A DNA stretch of 64,000 nt from Tubiluchus corallicola (lineage: Eukaryota > Priapulida > Priapulimorpha > Priapulimorphida > Tubiluchidae). Positions within the stretch are counted from its first letter, which is position 1. Each line of letters begins with the position of its first letter. The notes below the pieces were generated by a model, which searched no databases, had not been told where the DNA came from, and was given only the letters and a program-made list of their open reading frames with translations. The position numbers were made by a program, and so were the translations under genes. The stretch covers positions 1 through 64,000 of the forward strand of contig JAQGDQ010002403.1 of the NCBI GenBank assembly GCA_030141605.1, read 5' to 3'. Positions 9,274 through 18,696 of the stretch are shown here, one piece after another.

Positions 9274-10554
9274 TTATGTTTTCGTAGAGGCTTTTAAGGT
9301 ATCTAATATGTCGCGTAGCAGGTCGACTGGTGTGTCTTCTTCGTCCTTGCTAGTGGTGGCTTCGGATTTTATTACTATCAAGCCATTTATTACTTTGTCC
9401 AATACGTCATTGATACGTTCACGAGCTTCTTTATCAGTAGGTGAAAGAGTATTGATGGCTTGCATCGTACCACTAATATTGTCTATATATCTTTTTTTCT
9501 CATTGAGTCTTATAATTGTTTTTCGGCTGCGATTGGCTTGGGTTATAAATACACCCAACAAAGACATCATTAGCAAAACAGGAGCAACAAGAGCTACCAA
9601 TAAAGTAAAATCAGCTTTTTCTTTCAACGTGCTTGATGTGTTCTCGTAAGTGCAAAACTCAAAAACAATAATACAAAGCAAAGCAACAAGAGCAAGACCT
9701 ATATACGAGCAAAACAATTTTTTGTATTTCTTTATTTCCCCTGCTATATATTCGTTAGGTTTGTCTAATTCTTCTATAGCATTTTTTATATCTTCCGTTG
9801 TTTGCTCTTTGGCTTTTTGCTCTTCTTCTAATAGTTTTTGGGTAGTCTCCAGCTCTTTTTCTATTCTTTCTTTCTCCTCACTGTTTTCTTTTGCTTTTTT
9901 TAGCTTCTCTTTTAGTTCCTCTATCCCACTTTCTAATTCCTTCTCGCTTTTAAAAGACACTTTACCCACAGATAACCCTATGGCCCTATCTACATTTCCT
10001 GCCAGTTTCAATTGTTCTGTAAAAATTTTAGCTTTTCTGAGGTCAGATCCATTGAGGTCGGATCCTCTAAGGTTGGCTTCACTGAGGTCAGATCCTCTGA
10101 GGTCAGCTTCACTGAGGTCAGCTTCACTGAGGTCGGCTCCAATGAGATTGGCTATATTGAGATTAACTCCTCTGAGGTTAGCAAAACTGAAAATGGCTTT
10201 TTTGAGGCCAGCTCCTTTGAGGCTGGCTCCTCTAAGGTTGGCTCCTCTGAGGTCGGCTCCACTGAGGTCAGCTTCACTGAGATCAGCTTCATTGAGCTTG
10301 GCTTCACTGAGGTCGGCTCTACTGAGATCAGCTTTATAGAGATTAGCTTCACTGAGATTAGCTTCTTTGAGATTGGCTCCACGAAGGTTAACTTCATAGA
10401 GGTTGGCTGCACTGAGGTTGGCTTCGCTGAGATCAGCTTCACTGAGGTCGGCTCGGTTACCTTTTTGTCCTACACTTTTTAGCCACAGCTGGTGGTCGTC
10501 CAATATCTTTTTTAGTTCGGCTTTAGTAAGTTTTCTTAGGGGGGTTTTTCTCAT
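9274..10554 (-). CDS. Pentapeptide-repeat protein with coiled coil and two membrane spans
   Basis: 426 residues in four parts. Residues 1-33 form a basic preface ending in HQLWL. Residues 35-174 hold about 28 pentapeptide repeats of the A(D/N)LSE type, which fold as a right-handed quadrilateral beta-helix. Residues 201-265 are a highly charged coiled coil. Two membrane spans lie at about 281-300 and 316-338, followed by an 88-residue tail. The function is unknown. The two-span hairpin would place the repeat domain and tail on the same side of the membrane. The DNA at 10035-10455 is a 15-base imperfect tandem repeat, which opens long antisense frames that are not genes. It is a lone minus-strand gene between two plus-strand genes. 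Confidence 0.85.
   Translation of the reverse strand: MRKTPLRKLTKAELKKILDDHQLWLKSVGQKGNRADLSEADLSEANLSAANLYEVNLRGANLKEANLSEANLYKADLSRADLSEAKLNEADLSEADLSGADLRGANLRGASLKGAGLKKAIFSFANLRGVNLNIANLIGADLSEADLSEADLRGSDLSEANLRGSDLNGSDLRKAKIFTEQLKLAGNVDRAIGLSVGKVSFKSEKELESGIEELKEKLKKAKENSEEKERIEKELETTQKLLEEEQKAKEQTTEDIKNAIEELDKPNEYIAGEIKKYKKLFCSYIGLALVALLCIIVFEFCTYENTSSTLKEKADFTLLVALVAPVLLMMSLLGVFITQANRSRKTIIRLNEKKRYIDNISGTMQAINTLSPTDKEARERINDVLDKVINGLIVIKSEATTSKDEEDTPVDLLRDILDTLKASTKT
10035..10455. repeat. 15-base imperfect tandem repeat array encoding pentapeptides
   Basis: Units resembling gagGTCGGCTCCACT / gagGTCAGCTTCACT recur every 15 bases, one per pentapeptide of the minus-strand gene. Adjacent units are often nearly identical at the DNA level, so the array may change length by slippage or recombination. 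All changes in multiples of 15 would keep the frame. Confidence 0.85.
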
Positions 10555-10728
10555 AGCATTGTCAGGTAAAAGATTGAAAGAGTAAAGATAAAAAAATTAA
10601 AACTAAGTAACCTCATTTATAATATACTATTTTTTTGCTATCATCTCTTCGTAGCAAGATAAAGTATTGTTACAATTAATTACATTCCCAACAAATCAAA
10701 AATAGGGTTGAGCATATATAACATTTTC

Positions 10729-10759
10729 TTTGTTAAATCTTCATTTTTTCTTACCTTTG
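10729..10759 (+). promoter_or_regulatory. Promoter of aspS
   Basis: TTTG at 10729-10732, a 19-base spacer and TACCTTTG at 10752-10759 give a full Bacteroidota primary promoter. Transcription would start near 10764, about 22 bases before the aspS ATG. Confidence 0.75.
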
Positions 10760-10785
10760 CGTCCCAAAGTAAAGGTATATAAACA

Positions 10786-12531
10786 ATGTATAGAACACAT
10801 ACTTGCGGAGAACTTAGGCAAAAAAACATAAATGAGCAGATAACTCTTGCGGGGTGGGTGCAAACAATTCGTAATTTTGGGGGGATGACCTTTATCGATG
10901 TTAGGGATAGGTATGGTGTTACTCAATTGTTTTTTGACGAGGAGACCAATCCAGAACTTTGCGAAGAGGCAAGAAAATGTAATCGCGAATATGTAATACA
11001 AGCTGTAGGAACAGTAAGGGAACGAAGCAATAAAAATTCTCATATTCCCACTGGGGATGTAGAAATGGTAGTAGAGAAACTTGTTGTATTAAGTGCTTCT
11101 GCATTGCCTCCTTTCACCATAGAAGAAGAAACGGACGGTGGCGAGGAGTTGCGTATGAAGTATCGCTATTTAGACCTTAGACGCTCACCCATTCAACAAA
11201 GTGTAATATTTAGACATAAAGTAGCCCAAGAGGTGAGAAATTATTTGGATAAAAATGATTTTTTAGAGATAGAAACGCCTACATTGATAAAATCTACACC
11301 CGAAGGAGCAAGGGATTTCATCGTTCCTTCTAGAATGAATGAACATCAGTTTTATGCTTTGCCTCAATCTCCACAAACGTTTAAGCAGTTGCTAATGGTA
11401 TCGGGTTTTGACCGTTATTTTCAGATAGTAAAATGTTACAGAGATGAAGACCTACGGGCTGACCGCCAGCCTGAATTTACACAAGTAGATTGCGAATTAG
11501 CTTTTGTAGAGCAGGAAGATGTATTAAATATTTTTGAAGGACTGACAAAGTATCTGCTGAAGCAGCTAAAAGGTTTTGAAATGAAAAATAACTTCCATAG
11601 AATGACCTACAAAGAGGCAATGGAAAGCTATGGAAATGACAAACCTGATATGCGCTTTGAAATGCTCATTAAAGATATAACGAAGGAAGCACAGAGTAAA
11701 GATTTTGCAGTGTTCAACAAAGCGGAGTATGTAGGGGGTATATGTGCAAAGGGGTGTGCAAACTATACAAGAAAAAAATTGGATGCTCTGACTGATTTTG
11801 TAAGACAACCTCAGATAGAAGCTAAGGGTTTGGTATATGTAAAATACAATGAAGATGGTTCGCTAAAATCATCAGTAGATAAGTTTTTTACGCAAGATGA
11901 CTTGATAACTTGGGCTAATAAAATGGGGGCTGCAAAGGGCGATTTGCTACTTGTGTTGGCAGGCGATAAAACTACAACGCTCAATGCTTTGGGTGAGCTA
12001 CGTTTGGAGATGGGTACAAGGCTAAACTTACAAAACAAAGAGGTATTCGTTCCCTTATGGGTAACGGATTTCCCTTTGCTGGAGTGGGACGAGGAAACAC
12101 AAAGGTACTATGCCAAGCACCACCCTTTTACTTCGCCTAAAAAAGAAGATATATCTTTGCTGGAAAGTGAACCTAATAAAATGCGGGCTAATGCCTATGA
12201 CTTGGTAATTAATGGTGTGGAGATTGGTGGAGGCTCTATCCGTATTCACGATAGAGAATTACAAAGTAAGGTGTTTCATCTATTAGACTTTACAAAAGAG
12301 GAAGCAAAGAAACAATTTGGTTTCTTGATGGATGCTTTTAAATATGGGGCGCCACCTCACGGGGGTATTGCTTTGGGATTTGATAGGTTGGTGGCTATGC
12401 TATGGGGAACAGAATCTATTAGAGATGTGATAGCATTTCCAAAAAATAATGCAGGACGTGATGTGATGATTGATGCTCCATCTAAAATAAATAAAGAACA
12501 ATTGAAAGAGTTAAATATTAAATTGAATTAA
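10786..12531 (+). CDS. aspS: Aspartyl-tRNA synthetase
   Basis: A 581-residue class II synthetase. The N-terminal OB-fold anticodon domain opens [10 protein letters not shown] and contains [13 protein letters not shown]. Class II motif 2 is seen in [20 protein letters not shown], and motif 3 in [14 protein letters not shown] near the C-terminus. The length includes the bacterial insertion (GAD) domain around residues 280-420. It charges tRNA-Asp in the cytoplasm. The SulP transporter gene begins 26 bases after its stop and is probably co-transcribed. Confidence 0.97.
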   Translation: MYRTHTCGELRQKNINEQITLAGWVQTIRNFGGMTFIDVRDRYGVTQLFFDEETNPELCEEARKCNREYVIQAVGTVRERSNKNSHIPTGDVEMVVEKLVVLSASALPPFTIEEETDGGEELRMKYRYLDLRRSPIQQSVIFRHKVAQEVRNYLDKNDFLEIETPTLIKSTPEGARDFIVPSRMNEHQFYALPQSPQTFKQLLMVSGFDRYFQIVKCYRDEDLRADRQPEFTQVDCELAFVEQEDVLNIFEGLTKYLLKQLKGFEMKNNFHRMTYKEAMESYGNDKPDMRFEMLIKDITKEAQSKDFAVFNKAEYVGGICAKGCANYTRKKLDALTDFVRQPQIEAKGLVYVKYNEDGSLKSSVDKFFTQDDLITWANKMGAAKGDLLLVLAGDKTTTLNALGELRLEMGTRLNLQNKEVFVPLWVTDFPLLEWDEETQRYYAKHHPFTSPKKEDISLLESEPNKMRANAYDLVINGVEIGGGSIRIHDRELQSKVFHLLDFTKEEAKKQFGFLMDAFKYGAPPHGGIALGFDRLVAMLWGTESIRDVIAFPKNNAGRDVMIDAPSKINKEQLKELNIKLN

Positions 12532-12557
12532 AATACATTACTTTAAAACTTTATAAA

Positions 12558-14111
12558 ATGAGAGAAAATTTCAAATCAGATCTTTTAGCAGGTATAGTTG
12601 TATTTTTAGTCGCTGTTCCTTTGTGCTTAGGTATTGCCTTTGCTTCAGGGGCTGATCCTATAACGGGCTTACTATCAGGTATCATAGGTGGTAGTATTGC
12701 ATTGGTGAGTAGGTCAGCTTTGGGGGTTTCGGGTCCTGCTGCAGGCTTAGTTGTTATTGTTCTTACCGCTATTCAAACTTTGGGTTTTGAGAAGTTTTTG
12801 CTTGCATTGGTTTTGGCAGGAGTTATACAGGTTGTTTTGGGTTTCGTGCGAGCAGGCTTAATTGCTTATTTCTTTCCTACATCTGTTATTACGGGAATGT
12901 TGTCGGGCATTGGGCTTATTCTTATACTAAAACAGTTTGCACATTTAGTAGGTTACGATGCTGATTTCGAAGGAGATGTGAGTTTTATGCAACCAGATGG
13001 CCATAATACCTTTTCTGAAATATTTTATGCTTTACAAAATATACATATTGGAGCGTTTATTGTTGGTGTAGGATGTTTGGGTATTTTAATTTTATGGGAT
13101 AGTAAGATATTGCAACGGTTTTCCTTTACAAAGATAATACAGGGACCTATCGTTGTTGTATTAGTAGGCATATTTTTGAATGAGATATTTAAAATTGTAT
13201 CGCCATCTATTGCAATACATAGTATAACTCATATGGTAAATGTACCAATTATCTGGGAATTGGAGGGAGGTGCTTTATCTTTTTTGAGATTTCCTGATTT
13301 TTCAAACTTTTTTAATATGGACATTTATATTACAGCCTTTACATTGGCTATGGTAGCAAGTATTGAAACACTGTTGTGTGTGGAAGCAACAGACAAGTTA
13401 GACCCATTAAAAAGGAATACGCCAGCCAACTTAGAATTGAAGGCACAGGGAATAGGAAACATTGTAGCTGGGTTGATTGGTGCTTTGCCTATTACTCAAG
13501 TGATTGTAAGAAGCTCTACCAACTTGAGTGCTGGAGCAAAGTCAAAGTGGTCTGCTTTTTATCATGGAATTCTTATTTTAACAAGTATTGTGTTGTTCCC
13601 TGCTATTCTAAATAAAATACCTCTGTCTGCTTTGGCTGCAATATTAATTATGGTGGGGTATAAGTTGACAAAGATTTCTATTTTTAGGAGAATGTATAAG
13701 TTAGGAATTAAGGATTTTGCTCCTTTTATAGTTACGGTAACCGCTATTTTGCTGACAGATTTATTGAAAGGAGTTTTGATAGGTACAGCTGTTTCTATTA
13801 TGTTTATTTTAGATTATCACCTTAGAAGGTCAGGGTTTTCTTTTAAAAGAAAATTGGAAAAGGATGGTAAACCTACTTTTGTTATTATCCTGCCTGAACA
13901 CGTGGGTTTTCTAAATAAAGCAAGACTTAGAAGAATACTTTCGCGAACAGTTTTAGAAAATTCACAAGTGCTTATTGATGCCTCTAAAACAATGACTGTA
14001 GATACTGATATTTTAGAAGTAATACACGATTTTAAGTCCGTTTGTGGAGAAAAAAACATAAAATTGAACATAAAAGGAGAATTAAAGAATAATAAATTGC
14101 TGGTTGATTAA
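12558..14111 (+). CDS. SulP-family anion transporter with STAS domain
   Basis: A 517-residue inner-membrane protein of the SulP (SLC26-like) family. The start NFKSDLLAGIVVFLVAVPLCLGIAFASG and the GVSGPAAGLV segment are typical. Multiple membrane spans run to about residue 415, followed by a short cytoplasmic STAS domain (about 430-517) with VLIDASKTMTVDTDILEVI. Family members carry sulfate, bicarbonate or other anions; no neighbouring carbonic anhydrase or sulfate gene indicates which applies here. It lies 26 bases after aspS, without its own clear promoter. Confidence 0.92.
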   Translation: MRENFKSDLLAGIVVFLVAVPLCLGIAFASGADPITGLLSGIIGGSIALVSRSALGVSGPAAGLVVIVLTAIQTLGFEKFLLALVLAGVIQVVLGFVRAGLIAYFFPTSVITGMLSGIGLILILKQFAHLVGYDADFEGDVSFMQPDGHNTFSEIFYALQNIHIGAFIVGVGCLGILILWDSKILQRFSFTKIIQGPIVVVLVGIFLNEIFKIVSPSIAIHSITHMVNVPIIWELEGGALSFLRFPDFSNFFNMDIYITAFTLAMVASIETLLCVEATDKLDPLKRNTPANLELKAQGIGNIVAGLIGALPITQVIVRSSTNLSAGAKSKWSAFYHGILILTSIVLFPAILNKIPLSALAAILIMVGYKLTKISIFRRMYKLGIKDFAPFIVTVTAILLTDLLKGVLIGTAVSIMFILDYHLRRSGFSFKRKLEKDGKPTFVIILPEHVGFLNKARLRRILSRTVLENSQVLIDASKTMTVDTDILEVIHDFKSVCGEKNIKLNIKGELKNNKLLVD

Positions 14112-14187
14112 CTAAGACTAAGGAAATTAATATTTTTTGTCCCGTTTTGTTTTAGTGGTTATATGCCCTACAATTAAGAACAGTAGG

Positions 14188-14865
14188 CTATATTAAATAG
14201 GGAACAGTTCTATATTTCACTTTTTCCATATACTCTTTATATCCGCTTAATTCTTTGGCGAGTTTTCTCTCTTCAAAGATGGCTCTTATATGGAGAATTA
14301 GAATGCATATAATAGCAACAACTATACCGTATAATGAACCTAACAATATTGGTGCACTTATAGACATTAGCGAAAAGGCAGCATACATCGGATGCCTTAT
14401 ATAAGCATAAATACCTGTAGATACTACTTTGTGTCCTTTTTGTTTTCTTACCGATGGTGTTAAATACGAGTTCTCCTTAAAAACAAAATAGAATAAAACA
14501 TCTGCAATTAAGAATCCTATTATTCCAGCTACTTTGAACCAGTAAGGAAATTGAGGACTCCAGCCAAAACGTTGAACATCCAAAGGCATAATAAAAAACC
14601 ACAAGTAATAAAATACGGCAATCAACAATATAAATATTTTATCCACAAGGCTTTGTCCTTTCTGAAAAGGAGATTCATACCTCTTTTTAAGTAACTCTAC
14701 ATTTTGTGTAAGTGGAATGAGCGAGGCTACAAACATTCCCATAAAAAGTATTATGAATATCCAACCTTCTACCCAAGCCCAATTACCCCCTAATCCGAAC
14801 ATACAACCAATAAGAAATATTGGATAGAAAATCATCCATAAGATTGTTTTTGTCCAAATATTCAC
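14188..14865 (-). CDS. Membrane methyltransferase of the isoprenylcysteine/phospholipid type
   Basis: A 225-residue protein with about five membrane spans. The C-terminal signature GIYAYIRHPMYAAF followed by an EERKLAKELSGYKEYMEKVKY tail is that of the ICMT/PEMT-like methyltransferase families, in which the RHPxY region helps bind S-adenosylmethionine. The bacterial substrates are mostly unknown, so I do not give a specific reaction. It lies downstream of yidC in the same direction but is separated by a strong hairpin at 14897-14924. Confidence 0.82.
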   Translation of the reverse strand: MNIWTKTILWMIFYPIFLIGCMFGLGGNWAWVEGWIFIILFMGMFVASLIPLTQNVELLKKRYESPFQKGQSLVDKIFILLIAVFYYLWFFIMPLDVQRFGWSPQFPYWFKVAGIIGFLIADVLFYFVFKENSYLTPSVRKQKGHKVVSTGIYAYIRHPMYAAFSLMSISAPILLGSLYGIVVAIICILILHIRAIFEERKLAKELSGYKEYMEKVKYRTVPYLI

Positions 14866-14896
14866 AGCGATACAAGTTTTAGGTTTACTTTATTTC

Positions 14897-14924
14897 ATAA
14901 GAGATGCAAGTTTGCATCTCTTAT
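14897..14924 (-). terminator. Hairpin between yidC and the methyltransferase gene
   Basis: ATAAGAGATGCA (14897-14908) pairs perfectly with its complement at 14913-14924 around a 4-base loop, a 12-bp stem. It lies 79 bases past the yidC stop. The minus-strand sequence after it is AT-rich without a clean U-tract (the plus side has ATTATTTT), so efficiency is uncertain, but it is the likely end of the pyrG-yidC transcript. Confidence 0.6.
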
Positions 14925-15002
14925 ATTATTTTAATCTACACCCTTGGCTAACACTTAGAATAAGAGTAGCCGTAGTCTGTACTGATAGTTTCCGATTTCA
15001 AT

Positions 15003-16877
15003 TTATTTTCTATATCCTTTTTGCTTAGCCATTTTTTCCAAACGTTCTTGGAACTTAGATTTTTTCGCAGGTTTCTTTTTGTTGGCTTGCAACTTAGCAA
15101 GAATTTTCTTTTCATCTACCATACGACGTATAACAAGTGTTTGAGCAATAGTTATCAGAGTAGAAACGAAATAATAATAACTCAGCCCTGACGCATAATT
15201 GTTGAAGAAAAATAAGAACATAACAGGCATCATATACATCATAGTATTCATACCCGGCATTGTTTGTGTACTACTTGCCATACTTTGGTTCATCTTAGTA
15301 TATACAATGTTAGTAATAGCCATTAGTAAACAGAAAAGACTTACGTGGTCGCCATAAAAAGGAATGCTGAAAGGTAAATCCAATATAGAATCATAAGACG
15401 ACAAATCATCAGCCCACAGGAAACCTTTTTGTCTCAACTCAATAGAAGCAGGAAAAAATCTGAACATTGCAAAAAGTATAGGCATTTGGAGCAACATAGG
15501 CAAGCATCCACCCATAGGATTTACCCCTGCTTTTTTATAGAGTTTCATTGTGGCTTGCTGCTTTTCCATTGCCTTTTCCTTAGGATATTTTTTTGTCAGC
15601 TCATCTACTTCTGGTTTCAACACCTTCATTTTGGCAGTGGAGAGATACGATTTATAGGTCAAGGGAAATAGCACCACTTTGATAATGATAGTAAGAATAA
15701 GGATAATAAGTCCATAACTTACGATGAAACCTTCTAAGAAGTTGAACACAGGTATCACAAGATAGCGATTTATCCAACCAAATATACCCCACCCAAGCGG
15801 TATAAGTTTCTCAAGCCCTAACTTGTCTTGTGCTTTTAGCACTTTGTATTTATTAGGACCAAAGTAAAACTTTAAATTATTGATTTCTTTGCTATTGCCA
15901 TTATAAGGCAGGCTCATTGTAGCATCAAAGCTTTTGAGAAGTTTTGTATCATCTTTTATTTTTTCTGACTTAATGTTAACATTTGCAAAAGATTTATCCG
16001 CTACAAGAATCATAGAAAAGAAATGTTGCTTAAAGGCCACCCACTTTAAGGGAGTGCTAAGTGTTTTTTCATCAAAATCCTTACTTGGTGACAACTCATC
16101 TACTTCATCATCTTTATACTTATAAAAAATACTTGTATATGTATCTTCAAAATCAGTTCCTTTTTCCTGCGAAGGCGATTTTATTGCCCATACAAAATCC
16201 ACATATTGACTATTGTGAGATATAACATCGTTCATATTGTTGGCTATGATATCAAACCCCAACATATAGCTGTCAGACTGTAAGGTGTATGTATAATCTA
16301 TGTATCGTATAGAATCTATTCGCAAACGCATAGTAAGAGACATTGCATCAGCAGAATTGTTTTCTATGGCTTGAAAAAATAAATTTTGAGTATTGACACT
16401 TCTATTATCAGAAGAAAAGAAATTGAGTTGAAACTTACTACCTTCGCCATCGAAAAGAATAAGGGGCGAACCATCGTATCGTTTGAAATCTTTCAACTCT
16501 ACTGAATAAATTCTCCCTCCTTGTGTAGATATTCTTACCTTTATTAATTCGTTTTCAATGGTATGAAACTCTTCTTGTCCTTCGGCTGCATTGGCAAACA
16601 CACCATATTGATTCTGTAAGGCTACAACATTTTGTGTTTTTGCTTTTTGTAGTGGAGGAGTAGTATTAGATAATAGTGGTTGGCTTTGTTTATTTACTAC
16701 AGTATCTACTGTCAATGGTTGTTGTTCTGCTTGTTGTTGTTGCAATTCAATCAACCTCAACGAATCTTGTTCCCGTTTTTGTGCTTCTATTTCTTCCTGA
16801 GAAGGCTTGGTAAAATACATATATCCCATTATAATGGCAAAGATGAGTAGTAAGCCCGTAACAGTATTTTTATCCAT
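15003..16877 (-). CDS. yidC: Membrane protein insertase YidC
   Basis: A 624-residue Oxa1/YidC-family insertase. An N-terminal span (about 7-22) and a large periplasmic beta domain (about 95-350) are followed by the conserved membrane core from residue 380. The core includes the cytoplasmic hairpin (TAKMKVLKPEVDELTKKYP), GVNPMGGCLPMLLQMPILFAMF and GLSYYYF. The very basic C-terminus (KKKPAKKSKFQERL...) suits ribosome contact. It inserts proteins into the inner membrane alone or with Sec; secG is also in the window. It lies 33 bases after pyrG, an arrangement common in Bacteroidota. Confidence 0.97.
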   Translation of the reverse strand: MDKNTVTGLLLIFAIIMGYMYFTKPSQEEIEAQKREQDSLRLIELQQQQAEQQPLTVDTVVNKQSQPLLSNTTPPLQKAKTQNVVALQNQYGVFANAAEGQEEFHTIENELIKVRISTQGGRIYSVELKDFKRYDGSPLILFDGEGSKFQLNFFSSDNRSVNTQNLFFQAIENNSADAMSLTMRLRIDSIRYIDYTYTLQSDSYMLGFDIIANNMNDVISHNSQYVDFVWAIKSPSQEKGTDFEDTYTSIFYKYKDDEVDELSPSKDFDEKTLSTPLKWVAFKQHFFSMILVADKSFANVNIKSEKIKDDTKLLKSFDATMSLPYNGNSKEINNLKFYFGPNKYKVLKAQDKLGLEKLIPLGWGIFGWINRYLVIPVFNFLEGFIVSYGLIILILTIIIKVVLFPLTYKSYLSTAKMKVLKPEVDELTKKYPKEKAMEKQQATMKLYKKAGVNPMGGCLPMLLQMPILFAMFRFFPASIELRQKGFLWADDLSSYDSILDLPFSIPFYGDHVSLFCLLMAITNIVYTKMNQSMASSTQTMPGMNTMMYMMPVMFLFFFNNYASGLSYYYFVSTLITIAQTLVIRRMVDEKKILAKLQANKKKPAKKSKFQERLEKMAKQKGYRK

Positions 16878-16910
16878 TTTTTAGTATTTTGTGTTTGATG
16901 TTATTATATT

Positions 16911-18515
16911 TTAATTATTGATGGCAGCCTCTACAAAACTCACAAAGAGAGGATGTGGGCTGACTACTGTGCTTTTATACTCAGGATGGAATTGCACTCC
17001 TACAAACCATTTGTGAGTAGGTATTTCTACTATTTCAGTCAAATGCGTTTTAGGATTAGTGCCAGTTACTACCATTCCTGCTTTTCGAAAATCTTGTAAG
17101 TATTTATCGTTAAACTCGTATCGGTGGCGGTGGCGTTCTTTTACAGTGTCTTGTTGATAGGCTTTGTGTACTGTGCTGTCTTTTTTCAGCTTACAACTAT
17201 AAGCCCCCAGTCTCATAGTCCCTCCTTTGTTGGCAACTCTTTTTTGCTCTTCCATAATATCTATAACTGGTGTAGGCGAAGTTTCATTTATCTCGCGAGA
17301 GTTTGCATCTTTCCAATTCAACACGTTACGAGCAAATTCTATCACTGCTACTTGCATTCCTAAACAAATGCCTAAAAATGGAATGTTGTTTTCTCTTGCA
17401 AATCGCGTAGCTTCCAACTTTCCATCGATGCCTCTTTCTCCAAATCCCGGAGCTACTAATATTCCTGACAAATCTTTCAACTTTTCCCTTGCATTCTCCA
17501 AATTAATATCCTCAGAATGCATCCACTTTATATTTATCTTACATTGTTTAGTTGCTCCCGCGTGGATAAGGGCTTCCGAAATTGACTTATAGGCATCGTG
17601 CAGTTCTATATATTTACCAACTAAGCCAATATTTACTTCTGTCTTAGGGTTTTTAAAATGATTTAAGAAATTGCGCCAAGGTTTTAGTTGGGGGTTTTCT
17701 TTAGTTTCAAGTTGTAATTTATTAAGAACTATCTCGTCCAGTTTTTCTTCCAGCATCTTGATAGGTACTTCATATATTGTGGATACATCTACTGACTGTA
17801 TCACTGCATCTACCTCTACATTACAGAAAAGGGCCACTTTTTTTCTTATATCTTTAGAGATATTGTGTTCTGTTCGCAGCACAAGAATATCAGGTTGAAT
17901 ACCCTCTTCCAAAAGCGTTTTTACAGAGTGTTGTGTAGGTTTAGTTTTTAGTTCGCCAGTAGCCGACAAATAAGGAACAAGTGTGAGATGAATGAAAATA
18001 GCTGATTTGCCCATTTCCCATTTTAATTGTCGTACTGCCTCTATATAAGGAAGCGACTCTATGTCGCCCACTGTTCCACCTATTTCAGTGATGATTATAT
18101 CATACCTATCGGTAGCTCCCAGCAGTTTGATATGCCTTTTTATTTCATCAGTAATATGTGGAATAATCTGCACCGTTTTACCCAAATAATCACCTTTGCG
18201 TTCTTTGCTTATCACGTGTTGATACACTCTACCTGTAGTAACATTGTTTGCCTGCGAAGTAGGAATATTAAGAAACCTCTCATAATGTCCAAGATCCAAA
18301 TCAGTTTCAGCACCATCCTCTGTTACATAACACTCACCATGTTCGTAAGGATTAAGCGTACCCGGATCTACATTGAGGTAAGGATCTAATTTTTGAATGG
18401 TTACAGAATAGCCTCGTGCCTGTAACAGCTTGCCTAATGAAGCTGATAATATACCTTTGCCTAACGAAGAAGCTACACCCCCTGTAACGAATATGTACTT
18501 TGTTTTTTTACTCAT
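16911..18515 (-). CDS. pyrG: CTP synthase
   Basis: A 534-residue enzyme that makes CTP from UTP, ATP and glutamine. The N-terminal amidoligase domain starts KYIFVTGGVASSLGKG with its P-loop and has the EIGGTVGDIES magnesium/UTP loop. The C-terminal glutamine amidotransferase domain shows LVAPGFGERG, the nucleophile in LGICLGMQ and the catalytic HPE in FHPEYKS. The length is normal. A 40-codon frame in the leader overlaps its first codons by 8 bases. yidC follows in the same transcript. Confidence 0.97.
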   Translation of the reverse strand: MSKKTKYIFVTGGVASSLGKGILSASLGKLLQARGYSVTIQKLDPYLNVDPGTLNPYEHGECYVTEDGAETDLDLGHYERFLNIPTSQANNVTTGRVYQHVISKERKGDYLGKTVQIIPHITDEIKRHIKLLGATDRYDIIITEIGGTVGDIESLPYIEAVRQLKWEMGKSAIFIHLTLVPYLSATGELKTKPTQHSVKTLLEEGIQPDILVLRTEHNISKDIRKKVALFCNVEVDAVIQSVDVSTIYEVPIKMLEEKLDEIVLNKLQLETKENPQLKPWRNFLNHFKNPKTEVNIGLVGKYIELHDAYKSISEALIHAGATKQCKINIKWMHSEDINLENAREKLKDLSGILVAPGFGERGIDGKLEATRFARENNIPFLGICLGMQVAVIEFARNVLNWKDANSREINETSPTPVIDIMEEQKRVANKGGTMRLGAYSCKLKKDSTVHKAYQQDTVKERHRHRYEFNDKYLQDFRKAGMVVTGTNPKTHLTEIVEIPTHKWFVGVQFHPEYKSTVVSPHPLFVSFVEAAINN

Positions 18516-18630
18516 TGTATTGACTACTAAATAACGTTGGTGCTATATTTTCCTTATTTTTTGTTTTTATAAAATCAAGGCGATATTTGTTTTTAATTTT
18601 ACCATCGTTATTGATGCGGTCTAAAATCAT
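18508..18630 (-). CDS. Candidate 40-residue upstream ORF overlapping the pyrG start
   Basis: ATG at 18630-18628 opens 40 sense codons ending in TAA at 18510-18508, so the stop overlaps pyrG codons 1-3 (ATGAGTAA, 8 bases). The frame begins MILDRINNDGKIKNKYRLDF and ends QYNE; it is rich in Lys and Asn with no membrane segment. It would be the first ATG of an mRNA started from the TATATTTG box at 18653-18660. I recognise no family. It could be a coupled leader peptide controlling pyrG, a short real protein or chance. Confidence 0.4.
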   Translation of the reverse strand: MILDRINNDGKIKNKYRLDFIKTKNKENIAPTLFSSQYNE

Positions 18631-18652
18631 CTTTAACTGTTCTGACAGGCAG

Positions 18653-18660
18653 CAAATATA
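18653..18660 (-). promoter_or_regulatory. -7 promoter box upstream of pyrG
   Basis: TATATTTG on the minus strand matches TAnnTTTG exactly. A TTTG lies only 11 bases further upstream, too close for a normal -33 element, so the -33 is unclear. The start point would be near 18648, giving a pyrG leader of about 130 bases that contains the 40-codon upstream frame. Confidence 0.5.
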
Positions 18661-18696
18661 GAAAAAAATAACAAATACGTTATTTTGCTATGTACA

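Noticed and set aside
10152-10442. A 96-codon minus-strand frame inside the pentapeptide gene, rich in Lys-Leu-Ile-Ser
   Set aside because: It is another frame of the same repeat and has no start signal or independent evidence.
10035-10455. CRISPR-like array
   Set aside because: The repeat unit is 15 bases without spacers and encodes pentapeptides in frame.
9650-10482. Long plus-strand open frames (229 and 156 codons) opposite the pentapeptide gene
   Set aside because: The 15-base repeats keep other frames free of stops. The antisense products are low-complexity serine-, leucine- or valine-rich repeats with no domain, while the minus-strand frame gives a classical pentapeptide protein with coiled coil and membrane spans.
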